This document shows, piece after piece, positions 1 to 7,209 of a DNA stretch of 44,912 nucleotides; the stretch's first letter is position 1; every line of letters begins with the position of its first letter. The translations under genes and the position numbers were made by a program. The notes beneath the pieces were generated by a model, which was not told where the DNA came from, ran no database searches, and worked only from the letters and a program-made list of their open reading frames with translations. The stretch is from positions 1 to 44,912 of the forward strand of contig JBNKGC010000032.1 in assembly GCA_050289625.1 (NCBI GenBank), read 5' to 3'. The DNA comes from NIC37A-2 sp050289625. GTDB lineage: Bacteria; Myxococcota_A; Polyangia; Polyangiales; Polyangiaceae.

Positions 1-363
1 CCTTCCGCAGGCCCTGGGCGTCCGCGACTCGGTGTGAAGAGTCGGGAGATCTCCCTCTTGCCGCGTCATTGGGATTGGCTCGAGCAGCAACCGCAAGGCA
101 TTTCCGCAGCGATTCGCAGGCTCGTGGAGCACGCGATGAAGAATCAGCCGGGCAAGGAGCGCGCACGGAGAATTCGCGCCGCCCTGAGTCAGGTTCTCTC
201 GCCACTGGCGGGCAATCGCCCCAACTACGAGGAAGCGTGTCGCTCCCTTTTTGCAGGAGAGACCGATCGGTTTGCCGCCCTGGTCAAACGGTGGCCGAAG
301 GACGTTCGCGAGTTCGCTCTGACGCGGGCGAGGGCGGCGGCAGAAGCTGATGCAGGTGGGTAA
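1..363 (+). CDS. DUF2239 family protein, 3' part (5' end outside window)
   Basis: The reading frame is open from base 1, so the gene begins upstream of the window; the first in-frame GTG at 34 is not the true start. The visible 120 residues open with a GPGRPRLGV stretch and then a core with LLPRHWDWL, an Ala-Ile-Arg-Arg-Leu-Val helix, and a C-terminal segment with LFAGETDRF and WPKDVREFAL. This order (Arg-rich linker, LLPRHWDWL, then LFAG and WP.DVR) is what I know of DUF2239, a soluble family of unknown function usually near 190-200 residues, so roughly the last 60% is present. The LLPRHWDWL helix pair and its basic surroundings resemble a small DNA-binding fold, but that is inference. The stop is followed by a 141-bp gap with no gene before the convergent methyltransferase. 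Confidence 0.8.
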   Translation, partial: PSAGPGRPRLGVKSREISLLPRHWDWLEQQPQGISAAIRRLVEHAMKNQPGKERARRIRAALSQVLSPLAGNRPNYEEACRSLFAGETDRFAALVKRWPKDVREFALTRARAAAEADAGG

Positions 364-504
364 GGGGTAGCCGTCAGCCTTCGAATCGACGAAGCCGCTG
401 CACGTCCCACTGGAACCGGTCAGCCCCCGCTGCCTGTTTGACCCCGGCAGGTTCCTCCCATCCGTGATGACCGTGACCCCACGCACAGTGAGCTCAAGAG
501 AACT

Positions 505-1557
505 TCAGCACCCCGAGGCGAGGCGAAAAATCATCGAGGCGTAGAACGAGCCTGGGGGGCGGAGCGTTTCCACGTGCACGAGCCCCGCGGATTCAGCGAG
601 CGCCGTGTACTCGCGCACGGTTCGTTCACGGCCTCCCGTGTTCACGAGCATGTTCAGGTCGCTGAACGCCACGATCCACGCGAATTCCTCGGGGAGGGTT
701 GCTTCCGGATCAGCGGCAGGAGGTTCGACGAGGATCAGGCGGCTTTGGCTCGTCATGGCTCGGGCGCAGCTTTCGAGGATGAGGCGCGCCCGTTCATCAC
801 TCCAGTCATGCACGACGCTCTTGAGCACGAAGACGTCTGCGTGTGGTGGTGCCTCTTCGAAGAGGTCGCCCGAGACGAACCGGGCGCGCCCCCCGAGGCC
901 ATGCTCCGAGAAGGTTCGAAGGGCGCCGGAGCGAGCGTGCTCGAGGTCGAAGACCGCTCCCTCGACGTGGGAATGAGCTTCGAGCAGGGCGCAGAGGAGC
1001 GCTCCGTGCCCACCGCCCACATCGACCACCGAGGTGAAATTCCGTAGATCGATCCCATCGACGACGGCGCGCGCCATGCTCTTCGTGCCATCCGCCATCG
1101 CTCGATGAAAGACCTCGGCGGCCTCGGGGTCGGCGAACATCGCATCGAAAGTCTCCGTCTCGGAGAGGCGCTTCTCGCCGGTGGCATAGGCAGCGCTCCC
1201 GGTGCGGACGCATTCGGCGAGCTTGCCCCAAGCCCTCCATACGGGCGGACCTCCCATGAGACGCGCCCAGGCTCTGCGCGACGAGTCAGCGTCGCTTCGG
1301 AGGAGGCGGCCGAGCGCCGTCAGGGAGTAGCCGCCGTTTCGGCGCTCGACGTACCCGAGTACGAAAATGGCGTCGAGCAGGCGCTTCGTCGCGTCGGGGT
1401 GCGTTTTCAACTGCGCGGCGAGCGTCTCCGCATCAGTGGGTTCGTCGGAGAGAGCGTCTGCCAGGCCAAGCTCTGCCGCGGCGTGGATGGCTTGGGGCAC
1501 CCAAAGACTCATCATGGCGCGGCCAATCACGAAGGGGGAGGGCGAGAAGCGATCCAT
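505..1557 (-). CDS. SAM-dependent O-methyltransferase (plant/polyketide-type, Methyltransf_2 family)
   Basis: 350 residues, the usual length for the family that methylates hydroxyls of small aromatic or polyketide substrates. Residues 10-95 form the helical dimerisation/winged-helix domain that precedes the catalytic fold. The SAM-binding glycine motif is VDVGGGHG at 178-185, an acidic residue follows in FDLEHA (about 203-208), and the catalytic His lies in VVHDWSDE at 249-256, followed by the LILVEPP strand typical of these enzymes. The start is supported by a GGGTGGGG ribosome-binding stretch just before the ATG. It lies 22 bp behind the AraC regulator gene on the same strand, so the two are probably co-transcribed. 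No biosynthetic cluster surrounds it, so the substrate cannot be inferred; a stand-alone tailoring or detoxifying methylase is possible. Confidence 0.85.
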   Translation of the reverse strand: MDRFSPSPFVIGRAMMSLWVPQAIHAAAELGLADALSDEPTDAETLAAQLKTHPDATKRLLDAIFVLGYVERRNGGYSLTALGRLLRSDADSSRRAWARLMGGPPVWRAWGKLAECVRTGSAAYATGEKRLSETETFDAMFADPEAAEVFHRAMADGTKSMARAVVDGIDLRNFTSVVDVGGGHGALLCALLEAHSHVEGAVFDLEHARSGALRTFSEHGLGGRARFVSGDLFEEAPPHADVFVLKSVVHDWSDERARLILESCARAMTSQSRLILVEPPAADPEATLPEEFAWIVAFSDLNMLVNTGGRERTVREYTALAESAGLVHVETLRPPGSFYASMIFRLASGC

Positions 1558-1579
1558 GACCCCACCCTACGGTTTCGGT

Positions 1580-2473
1580 TCAGGCTCGGTCTTGAAGAAA
1601 TGTTCCCGCATCGTTCGGTTCCGGGCAGAACCCCTCGAAGGTCCCGGTCACGGTACGGCGGAGCTCAGTGGGGGTCAGCCCGGCGAAACGGCGCACCTCC
1701 CGCGCCAGGTGAGGCTGGTCGGCGAAGCCGAGCTCCTGCGCGAGGGTGGCCCACGGGGTGCCGGGGCTGTGACGGAGCAGCCGAGTCAATCGATCGAAAC
1801 GGACGATCTCGGCGTAGAGCTTGGGAGGCATGCCCACGTGAGTGAGAAAGTCCTGCCGGAGCTGTTTGCGACTGATTCCGAGGTCGTGCGTGAGGCTCGA
1901 GACGCGGATTCGACCTCCCGAGCGCTCGATCGCGCTCGTCGCCCAGGCGACCTTGCGATGCACGTTGCCGAACGCCATTCGGTTTGCGAGCAGGCGGCCG
2001 ACGAGCTCGAAACGCTGGGCCCAAGTCGGGCTCGCTTCGAGCCGCTCCGTGAACACGGAATGACCGGGCAGCAGTTCGTTCAGATCGAGGACCGTTCGGG
2101 TGAGCTCGGTCAGGGGAAGGCCGAAGAATGCGCGTGCACCCCGGGGCGCAAGGCTCACCTGAATGCCGCATTGGACGCCGTCGTGCTCCGTGTAGGACCA
2201 GCCGTCGTCGAGTCCGGCGACGAACCCGCGGGACCTGCGCACGACGCAGGCAACGTTCTTCCTCGACGAGAGGCGGAGGGGTGGACCGAACTCGAAGATC
2301 AGGACGACGTGCGGCCCAGGAAGCTCACGGCTGCGATGAGTCCCCGGTGTCGTCTCGACGTAGCCGACCCACGAGCGGACGAACCCGACGAGTTCGGGGG
2401 GAAGTGGTGGAGCGACGGATTGCCAGGATGCGATCCCGTCGCTGCCGCTTTGGACGAGCAGGTCCACGGTCAC
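1580..2473 (-). CDS. AraC-family transcriptional regulator
   Basis: 297 residues. The N-terminal half (about 20-140) resembles the small ligand- or dimer-forming domain found in front of many AraC helix-turn-helix pairs. The C-terminal 100 residues hold both helix-turn-helix units: the first around VSSLTHDLGISRKQLRQDF (191-209), the second around WATLAQELGFADQPHLAREV (241-260), ending with the family signature FAGLTPTELRR (263-273). The start is a GTG without a clear Shine-Dalgarno; a TACCCT hexamer lies 6 nt before it, so a leaderless transcript is conceivable. The gene is immediately upstream of the O-methyltransferase and probably controls it. The effector is unknown. Confidence 0.85.
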   Translation of the reverse strand: MTVDLLVQSGSDGIASWQSVAPPLPPELVGFVRSWVGYVETTPGTHRSRELPGPHVVLIFEFGPPLRLSSRKNVACVVRRSRGFVAGLDDGWSYTEHDGVQCGIQVSLAPRGARAFFGLPLTELTRTVLDLNELLPGHSVFTERLEASPTWAQRFELVGRLLANRMAFGNVHRKVAWATSAIERSGGRIRVSSLTHDLGISRKQLRQDFLTHVGMPPKLYAEIVRFDRLTRLLRHSPGTPWATLAQELGFADQPHLAREVRRFAGLTPTELRRTVTGTFEGFCPEPNDAGTFLQDRA

Positions 2474-2538
2474 GCCCGCAGGGTATCACGGCCTTGTCTT
2501 GGGGGCGGTCGCGCCCCGTGCCGCGGAGCGGGCTGCTC

Positions 2539-3711
2539 TCACGGAAGCGTGTGCTGCTTCAAGATGGGCCAGGCGACCGAGGCGTTCCCGTAATCGTGTC
2601 CGCCGCCCTGCTTCGTGCAAAGGGTCACCGTCACGCCGTCTTGGCAGTTTTCGTACGTGCTGCAGCCATTGCCCGAGTCGGTGGGGCTCCCGGTGCAGTT
2701 GTTGATTTCTGCCCATTTTTCGTGCGTCGCTTGCGCGCCCAAAAAGGTGATCGGCATGCCGGACACGACCGCGGAGTAGCCACCGTTGTAGGGCACGATC
2801 GGATCGCCCGTGCTGCGGAAGGAAACCACCGTGATGGGGCGCGAGGGCTGACACCCCTGCACGTTCTCTTCGAGTAGATCGAAAGCGGCTGGAGCGACGG
2901 CGGCGAACACGTCCGCACCATGGCATGCCAGGTAATGGGACATGCCTCCACCCATCGAAAATCCGGCCGCGTAAACGCGCTTCGGGTCGATGCATGCCTC
3001 CTGCTTCAGCTCGTCCACCAAGGCTTTGGCGAACTCCACGTCGTCGACTCCTGCCACGCAGCAAGGCCCCACGTTCCACGCTCCGCCCGACGGACCCGAA
3101 TTGCCGCTGGGGAACGCCATGATGACGCCCTCGGAATCGGTCTGCGCAGGATAGGGGGAGTCGGATCGTTCAGCGGGCCCCGAACCACCGAGGGGATGAA
3201 AGTCGACGATCAGGGGGACGGCTTGGTTCCCGTCGTAACTCGAAGGTACGTGCAGGACGTAGTTTCGTGTCTGGCCGCCCACGGTGATGGTGCGATCCGA
3301 ATCGCCAGGCGAAAGCACGGTCGAGGGACAAGTCACGCCGCTGCTTCCGCCCGACCCATCGGAGCCGCCCGACCCACCCGAATTGCCTCCACCGGTCGAC
3401 CCGCCCGTGCCACCGGTGCCCGGAGCACCACCCGTGGTGTTGCTGCCGCCGGTACCCAGCGAACCACCAACGGCTGCAACGCCACCGGTACCCGGATTGG
3501 TCCCGCCGGTGTTGGGGGCTCCCCCCGTACCGCCCGAGAAACTTCCGCCGCTGTCGGACGACGCCCCGCCGTTGTCATTCGAGTCGTCCGTGGAGGAGCT
3601 ACACGCGCCGAGAGTGAACACGGCCAGCGCCCCCAGAAAGCCCAGAGCGCCGAGCGGTTTGCCTCGCGGGCGATGACCACGAATGTTGAGCGAGGGAATG
3701 TGGATCGCCAT
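2539..3711 (-). CDS. CE1/LpqC-type esterase lipoprotein (PHB depolymerase-like)
   Basis: 390 residues. A signal peptide (hydrophobic 21-36) ends in a lipobox with the lipidated Cys at 37. Residues 40-125 are a Gly/Ser/Thr linker, then an alpha/beta hydrolase domain starts near 127. The first strand motif is VPLIVDFHPLGG (165-176). The nucleophile elbow is GFSMGG with Ser252, the acid is probably Asp303 in STGDPIVPY, and the base is His372 in GGGHDY. This order matches carbohydrate-esterase family 1 / polyhydroxybutyrate depolymerase-like proteins, which cleave feruloyl, acetyl or polyester ester bonds outside the cytoplasm. Paired cysteines near 217-218, 240, 339, 350 and 356 suggest disulfides. 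It is divergent from the winged-helix gene at 3854, with a repeat-rich 142-bp gap between them. The exact substrate is unknown. Confidence 0.8.
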   Translation of the reverse strand: MAIHIPSLNIRGHRPRGKPLGALGFLGALAVFTLGACSSSTDDSNDNGGASSDSGGSFSGGTGGAPNTGGTNPGTGGVAAVGGSLGTGGSNTTGGAPGTGGTGGSTGGGNSGGSGGSDGSGGSSGVTCPSTVLSPGDSDRTITVGGQTRNYVLHVPSSYDGNQAVPLIVDFHPLGGSGPAERSDSPYPAQTDSEGVIMAFPSGNSGPSGGAWNVGPCCVAGVDDVEFAKALVDELKQEACIDPKRVYAAGFSMGGGMSHYLACHGADVFAAVAPAAFDLLEENVQGCQPSRPITVVSFRSTGDPIVPYNGGYSAVVSGMPITFLGAQATHEKWAEINNCTGSPTDSGNGCSTYENCQDGVTVTLCTKQGGGHDYGNASVAWPILKQHTLP

Positions 3712-3748
3712 TGCGGCCCGCAGACTAGGGATCAGGTTCGGGCCGCAA
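3711..3748. promoter_or_regulatory. Inverted repeat over the esterase start codon
   Basis: Perfect 10-bp arms TTGCGGCCCG (3711-3720) and CGGGCCGCAA (3739-3748) are separated by 18 bp. The left arm overlaps the esterase ATG. A shorter dyad, GGACA-TTAT-TGTCC, follows at 3752-3765. The placement between divergent genes suggests an operator or a 5'-leader hairpin; which one cannot be told from the sequence. Confidence 0.4.
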
Positions 3749-3782
3749 AAGGGACATTATTGTCCTCCGTGCGCGATCTCTT

Positions 3783-3812
3783 CGACGGTGTAACATCGCC
3801 ACGACGGTGTAA
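3783..3812. promoter_or_regulatory. Direct repeats CGACGGTGTAA in the divergent promoter region
   Basis: Two exact 11-bp copies, at 3783-3793 and 3802-3812, are spaced 19 bp start to start, close to two helical turns. They lie 42-71 bp before the ATG at 3854. Direct repeats at this spacing often bind a regulator dimer or tandem monomers; no candidate protein can be named. Confidence 0.4.
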
Positions 3813-3853
3813 GCACGCAGGCGGGTGTCAACCGTCGGTCGAGCCCCGAATTC

Positions 3854-4837
3854 ATGACCGTCGAGCTACTGATTCAAGCGATCGTTCGTCAAACGACCAT
3901 CCTCATCGCGCAACTCGCCACCCTCGGAGGGGGTCGCGCCCCTTTGGCCCAGGTGGCCAACCAAGTTTTCTTGGATCTGGTGCGCGAGCTGGAGCGACAG
4001 GGCGTGAGCCGCAAGGTCAGCGCCGACATGTTTGGTCTCGGCCTGCGCACCTATCGACGCAAGATCCAGCGACTGAGTGAAAGCTCGACGGAGCGGGGGC
4101 GCTCGCTCTGGGAGGTCGTGCTCGAGTACATCCAGAGCCAGGCGCAGGTGAGCCGCCCGGAGGTCTTGCTCCGCTTTTCGCTGGACGACGAGGCGCAGGT
4201 CAAGGCGGTCCTCCGTGACCTGTGCGAGAGTCAGTTGGTCATTGCCTCCGATGGCGGAGGGTCCCCGACCTACCGCGCTGCTTCGGACGACGAGCTCTTG
4301 GCCGCTCGCAACAGCCGCAGCACCGACGGCCTCGACGACTTGCTTATCGCGCTCATGTATCGGGAGGGAGCGCTCACCCTCGCGGAGATCGCCCAGCTCG
4401 CTCAAACCGATGTGCGTGCCATTCGGAATCCCATCGACGCTCTCGTGGAGACTGGGCGCATCCGGAGCGAAACCACGGAAGGCGTCTCCCGATACGAAGC
4501 GCGCGCGCTCGTGATCCCGGTGGGAGCACCGGTCGGCTGGGAAGCAGCCGTGTTCGATCATTTCAAGGCGATGGTCACGACGATCCTGCATCGCCTCGAT
4601 CAGGCTGCGACCGAAGCAGGAAACGAAACGGCCGGAGGGAGCACGTACACCATCGATGTTTGGTCGGGGCATCCCCTGGAAGAAGAAGTGAACGGGAGCC
4701 TGGCCAGGATGCGCTCCGAATTGAGTGATTTGAGACGACGAGTCGCCGATTACAATCGAGGTCGAGAACGTCCTGAAAGTTACCGTCGCGCCGTAGTCTA
4801 CGCCGGCCAACGCATCATCGAAGAAGAATCCGAATGA
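3854..4837 (+). CDS. Conserved winged-helix-like protein, probably myxobacterial (function unknown)
   Basis: 327 residues, no signal peptide or membrane segment. The N-terminal part has an antitermination-like helical stretch with GVSRKVSADMFGLGLRTYRR (about 50-69), which looks like a helix-turn-helix. A second winged-helix-like repeat lies at about 85-145 (Trp-Glu-Val-Val-Leu-Glu, then LLRFSLDDEAQVKAVLRDL), and a third at about 165-210 (LTLAEIAQLAQTDVRAIRN). The last 100 residues are a predicted helical region ending in EEESE. I recall similar proteins in myxobacteria but no assigned role. The stop overlaps the start of the SGNH-like lipoprotein gene by 4 bp (ATGA), so the two are translationally coupled. 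A regulator or adaptor for that surface protein is inference. Confidence 0.6.
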   Translation: MTVELLIQAIVRQTTILIAQLATLGGGRAPLAQVANQVFLDLVRELERQGVSRKVSADMFGLGLRTYRRKIQRLSESSTERGRSLWEVVLEYIQSQAQVSRPEVLLRFSLDDEAQVKAVLRDLCESQLVIASDGGGSPTYRAASDDELLAARNSRSTDGLDDLLIALMYREGALTLAEIAQLAQTDVRAIRNPIDALVETGRIRSETTEGVSRYEARALVIPVGAPVGWEAAVFDHFKAMVTTILHRLDQAATEAGNETAGGSTYTIDVWSGHPLEEEVNGSLARMRSELSDLRRRVADYNRGRERPESYRRAVVYAGQRIIEEESE

Positions 4838-5949
4838 TCCCCCTTTCGGCCCGCGCAACGAGTCGACTTTCGTCCTCCAGTTTCCGGAAACGAACCTTTG
4901 CGTTGCTCTTCGCGATCGTCGCTCTCGTGGCGATCAGTTGCGAATGGGGTGAACCCGACACGGGCGGAGAGACGCATTTTCTCCGGGTGTGCGATCGGTC
5001 GAGCCAGACCTGCGGCAGCGGGCTTTCATGTGTCTGCGGCGTGTGCACCGTGCCTTGCAAAGGCGCGTCGGCGTGCTCGAGTTATCCCGGCGCCTTGTGT
5101 GTCGCTCCGGAAGTTCTGAGTGTGGGTGGGTCGTCGACTTCCGATCCGTCGTGCACCCGCAGCAGTCAACCGGCGAGCATCTGCGACGTCTATTGTGACG
5201 ACGACGACGATTGCGCGGTCCTGTCTTCGGAACATCGTTGTTCCGGGCGATCCTGTCGGCTCGCGGACGGGTCGACACGAGGACAGGGCGGTGCCGGGTC
5301 GGGCGGCTCGGGCGGTGGCACCGGCTGCGAGGGCGCCTCCGTTTCTGCCAACGACGTGATCATTCTCGGCGACAGCTTCATCGCCAGCAGCCATCAAATC
5401 ACGGCCTATCTCGAAGCTTTGGCTCGCGATGCGGGCGCGCTCGGCGAGGGCTATCGCTATCGCGACTATTCCCGGCTCACGAACAACGCGCTCAGCTGGA
5501 TGGGTGAGGGGCTGCTCGATCAATACCAGGGAGCCGAAGCCGACGGCGCCGCGCAAGTAGTCATCATGAACGGAGGGGGCGCGGACGTCCTTTTGGGCAC
5601 TTGCGACACCGTCGACTCGACGTGTCCTCTCATCGTCGATGCAGCCGCCGCATTTTCGAACTTGATCGCCCTCTTGTCGGACGACGGGGTGGCCGAAGTG
5701 ATCTTTGTTGGTTATCCGGATCCCGTTCCCGACGAGGTCAGAGCTCGCATGGACGCTTTGCGACCGCTCCTGATGGAAAGCTGCTCGAACGGTCCGCCCA
5801 GTTGCCACTGGGTCGATCTACGTGACGCGTTCGAAGGGAACTACGACGAGTACGTCGAAGCCGACGGCCTGAACCCGTCGGCTCTCGGTTCGCGAGCAAG
5901 CGCGCAGGCCATCTGGGCCGTGATGCAAGACGAGTGCATCGCGCAGTAG
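4834..5949 (+). CDS. Cys-rich lipoprotein with SGNH-hydrolase-like domain
   Basis: 371 residues. The signal peptide (hydrophobic 21-34) ends at a probable lipobox Cys36. Residues 50-145 contain more than ten cysteines in EGF- or Dickkopf-like spacing, then a Gly-rich linker (150-165). An SGNH/GDSL-like domain follows: block I is VIILGDSFIAS with the nucleophile candidate Ser181, and the block III position reads MNGGGAD (245-251). The C-terminal block that normally reads DxxH appears as ADGLNPSALG, with Asn where the catalytic His is expected. The domain may therefore be a weak or inactive hydrolase, or a binding module. It is translationally coupled to the winged-helix gene before it and ends in front of a hairpin region shared with the convergent kinase gene. 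Confidence 0.7.
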   Translation: MIPLSARATSRLSSSSFRKRTFALLFAIVALVAISCEWGEPDTGGETHFLRVCDRSSQTCGSGLSCVCGVCTVPCKGASACSSYPGALCVAPEVLSVGGSSTSDPSCTRSSQPASICDVYCDDDDDCAVLSSEHRCSGRSCRLADGSTRGQGGAGSGGSGGGTGCEGASVSANDVIILGDSFIASSHQITAYLEALARDAGALGEGYRYRDYSRLTNNALSWMGEGLLDQYQGAEADGAAQVVIMNGGGADVLLGTCDTVDSTCPLIVDAAAAFSNLIALLSDDGVAEVIFVGYPDPVPDEVRARMDALRPLLMESCSNGPPSCHWVDLRDAFEGNYDEYVEADGLNPSALGSRASAQAIWAVMQDECIAQ

Positions 5950-6002
5950 GTGCCCTCCGGCACCCGAGAGCCGGTGCGTTGTCACCCGCCCCCACCCGGG
6001 TG
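5949..6002. terminator. Hairpins between convergent genes
   Basis: Two stem-loops lie between the convergent SGNH-like and kinase-like genes: GGTGCC-CTCC-GGCACC (5949-5964) and CACCCG / CGGGTG arms (5983-5988, 5997-6002). Neither has a clear T-tract, which is common in high-GC genomes; a bidirectional terminator role is inferred from position. Confidence 0.4.
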
Positions 6003-6053
6003 GACGCCGAGCGCTGCATCTATCAAGTCGTCTGGTCGTAAGGAGGGATCGAG

Positions 6054-7205
6054 CTACAAACTCGCGAGCGCGTCGCGTGTCATGCGTTGGCTGTAGGGGT
6101 GGATCTTGTAGTGCCCGGGGGCCCAACCTTCGAGGAACCGGTAGAAGTCCGCCCAAGCCAGGGGATAGAGCGCGCGCCATTCGGATTCGAGCGCGCGGGG
6201 ATCTAGCGCTAGGTTTCGCCGAAGAATCGCTCGACGGAGCGCGGTGAAATACGAGTCGAGGTACGCCGCCGCGTGCGCCTCACACTGCCGCGAGTCGAGA
6301 CAGCTGCTGAAGAAGTAGGCCACGTCTTTCATCCCGGTGCCCCCGCCGACGTACTGAAAGTCGACGGCAGCAACCGTCCCACACGTCGGGTCGCTGCCGT
6401 ACGGCGTCGAGGTGGTCCGCGTCTTCGAAGTGCCGCGCCCTTTTGAACGACTATCGTCGAAACAGAAGTTTTCCACCTTCGCGTCGCCGTGCACCAGGGT
6501 CTGGTAGCGGCACTGATTCAAGCGTTCGTCGATGTGCGGCGCTGCTTTTCGCAGCTCCGCGTCGCTCATCACTGCGAGCTCGTCCGGTCGCGTGGCGAGG
6601 TGCCAGTAGGTGCCGACGGGCCAAAGGCCTTCGGGCTCGGTGCCGAGGAAGGTCGCGTGGAACTCGGCGAGCCAATTCAGGCAACCCACGATCTCCTCAT
6701 GGCTCGGATCGGAACGCCGTCCCGAAAAACCCGCAGCGTCGAGATCTTCGAGCACGAACACCCAGCGATCCCCGTCGGGGTCGTTCGCTGCCCTGCAGTC
6801 ATGAGCCGCCGCGACCCGGCAGGCCCCGGTGCAGCGAGGCGCGAAGCGCTGGTAAAAAACCATCTCGACCGCGTACGAACGGAGCTTCCGTTCGTGCGAA
6901 CGGCTCGTACTCCAGCCGCGAGGGTGATGCCGCGCGCTCGGGGGCTCGACGTGTTTGACGATGACGCTCCGGGTGGTGACTCCGTCGACCTCGATGGGAG
7001 AAGTCAACTCGGCCCGCACGATCTCGCCGTAGCCACTCCACAAGCTCTGCAGGCGGTCCCAACGAGCGACGCCCGTGGCACCGGTCACCTGGCACACGAG
7101 GCGCTCCAGATCGTTGCGTGACTGGCTATCTCGCGTCGAGGTCATGCGGCCCCTCGATACCGAATCGGCTTCACCCGGACCAGCCCCAGGTCCTCCGTAC
7201 GTCAT
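6054..7205 (-). CDS. EcKinase/APH-like small-molecule phosphotransferase
   Basis: 383 residues from the ATG at 7205. The kinase features run in order: the ATP-lysine candidate in VIVKHVEPP (near 84), the hinge-like VFVLEDLDAAG (about 150-160), the catalytic loop LVHGDAKVENF (about 237-247) and the metal-binding VDFQYVGGG (281-289). This HGD..EN / DFQ pattern matches ecdysteroid-kinase-like and choline/aminoglycoside phosphotransferase folds, which phosphorylate hydroxyls of small molecules. An in-frame start at 7310 would overlap mfd by about 100 bp; the 7205 ATG follows the mfd stop by only 4 bp and has GGGGTGAG before it, so I prefer it. 7145 is another option. The gene is probably co-transcribed with mfd. 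The substrate is unknown. Confidence 0.75.
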   Translation of the reverse strand: MTYGGPGAGPGEADSVSRGRMTSTRDSQSRNDLERLVCQVTGATGVARWDRLQSLWSGYGEIVRAELTSPIEVDGVTTRSVIVKHVEPPSARHHPRGWSTSRSHERKLRSYAVEMVFYQRFAPRCTGACRVAAAHDCRAANDPDGDRWVFVLEDLDAAGFSGRRSDPSHEEIVGCLNWLAEFHATFLGTEPEGLWPVGTYWHLATRPDELAVMSDAELRKAAPHIDERLNQCRYQTLVHGDAKVENFCFDDSRSKGRGTSKTRTTSTPYGSDPTCGTVAAVDFQYVGGGTGMKDVAYFFSSCLDSRQCEAHAAAYLDSYFTALRRAILRRNLALDPRALESEWRALYPLAWADFYRFLEGWAPGHYKIHPYSQRMTRDALASL

Positions 7206-7209
7206 GAGC

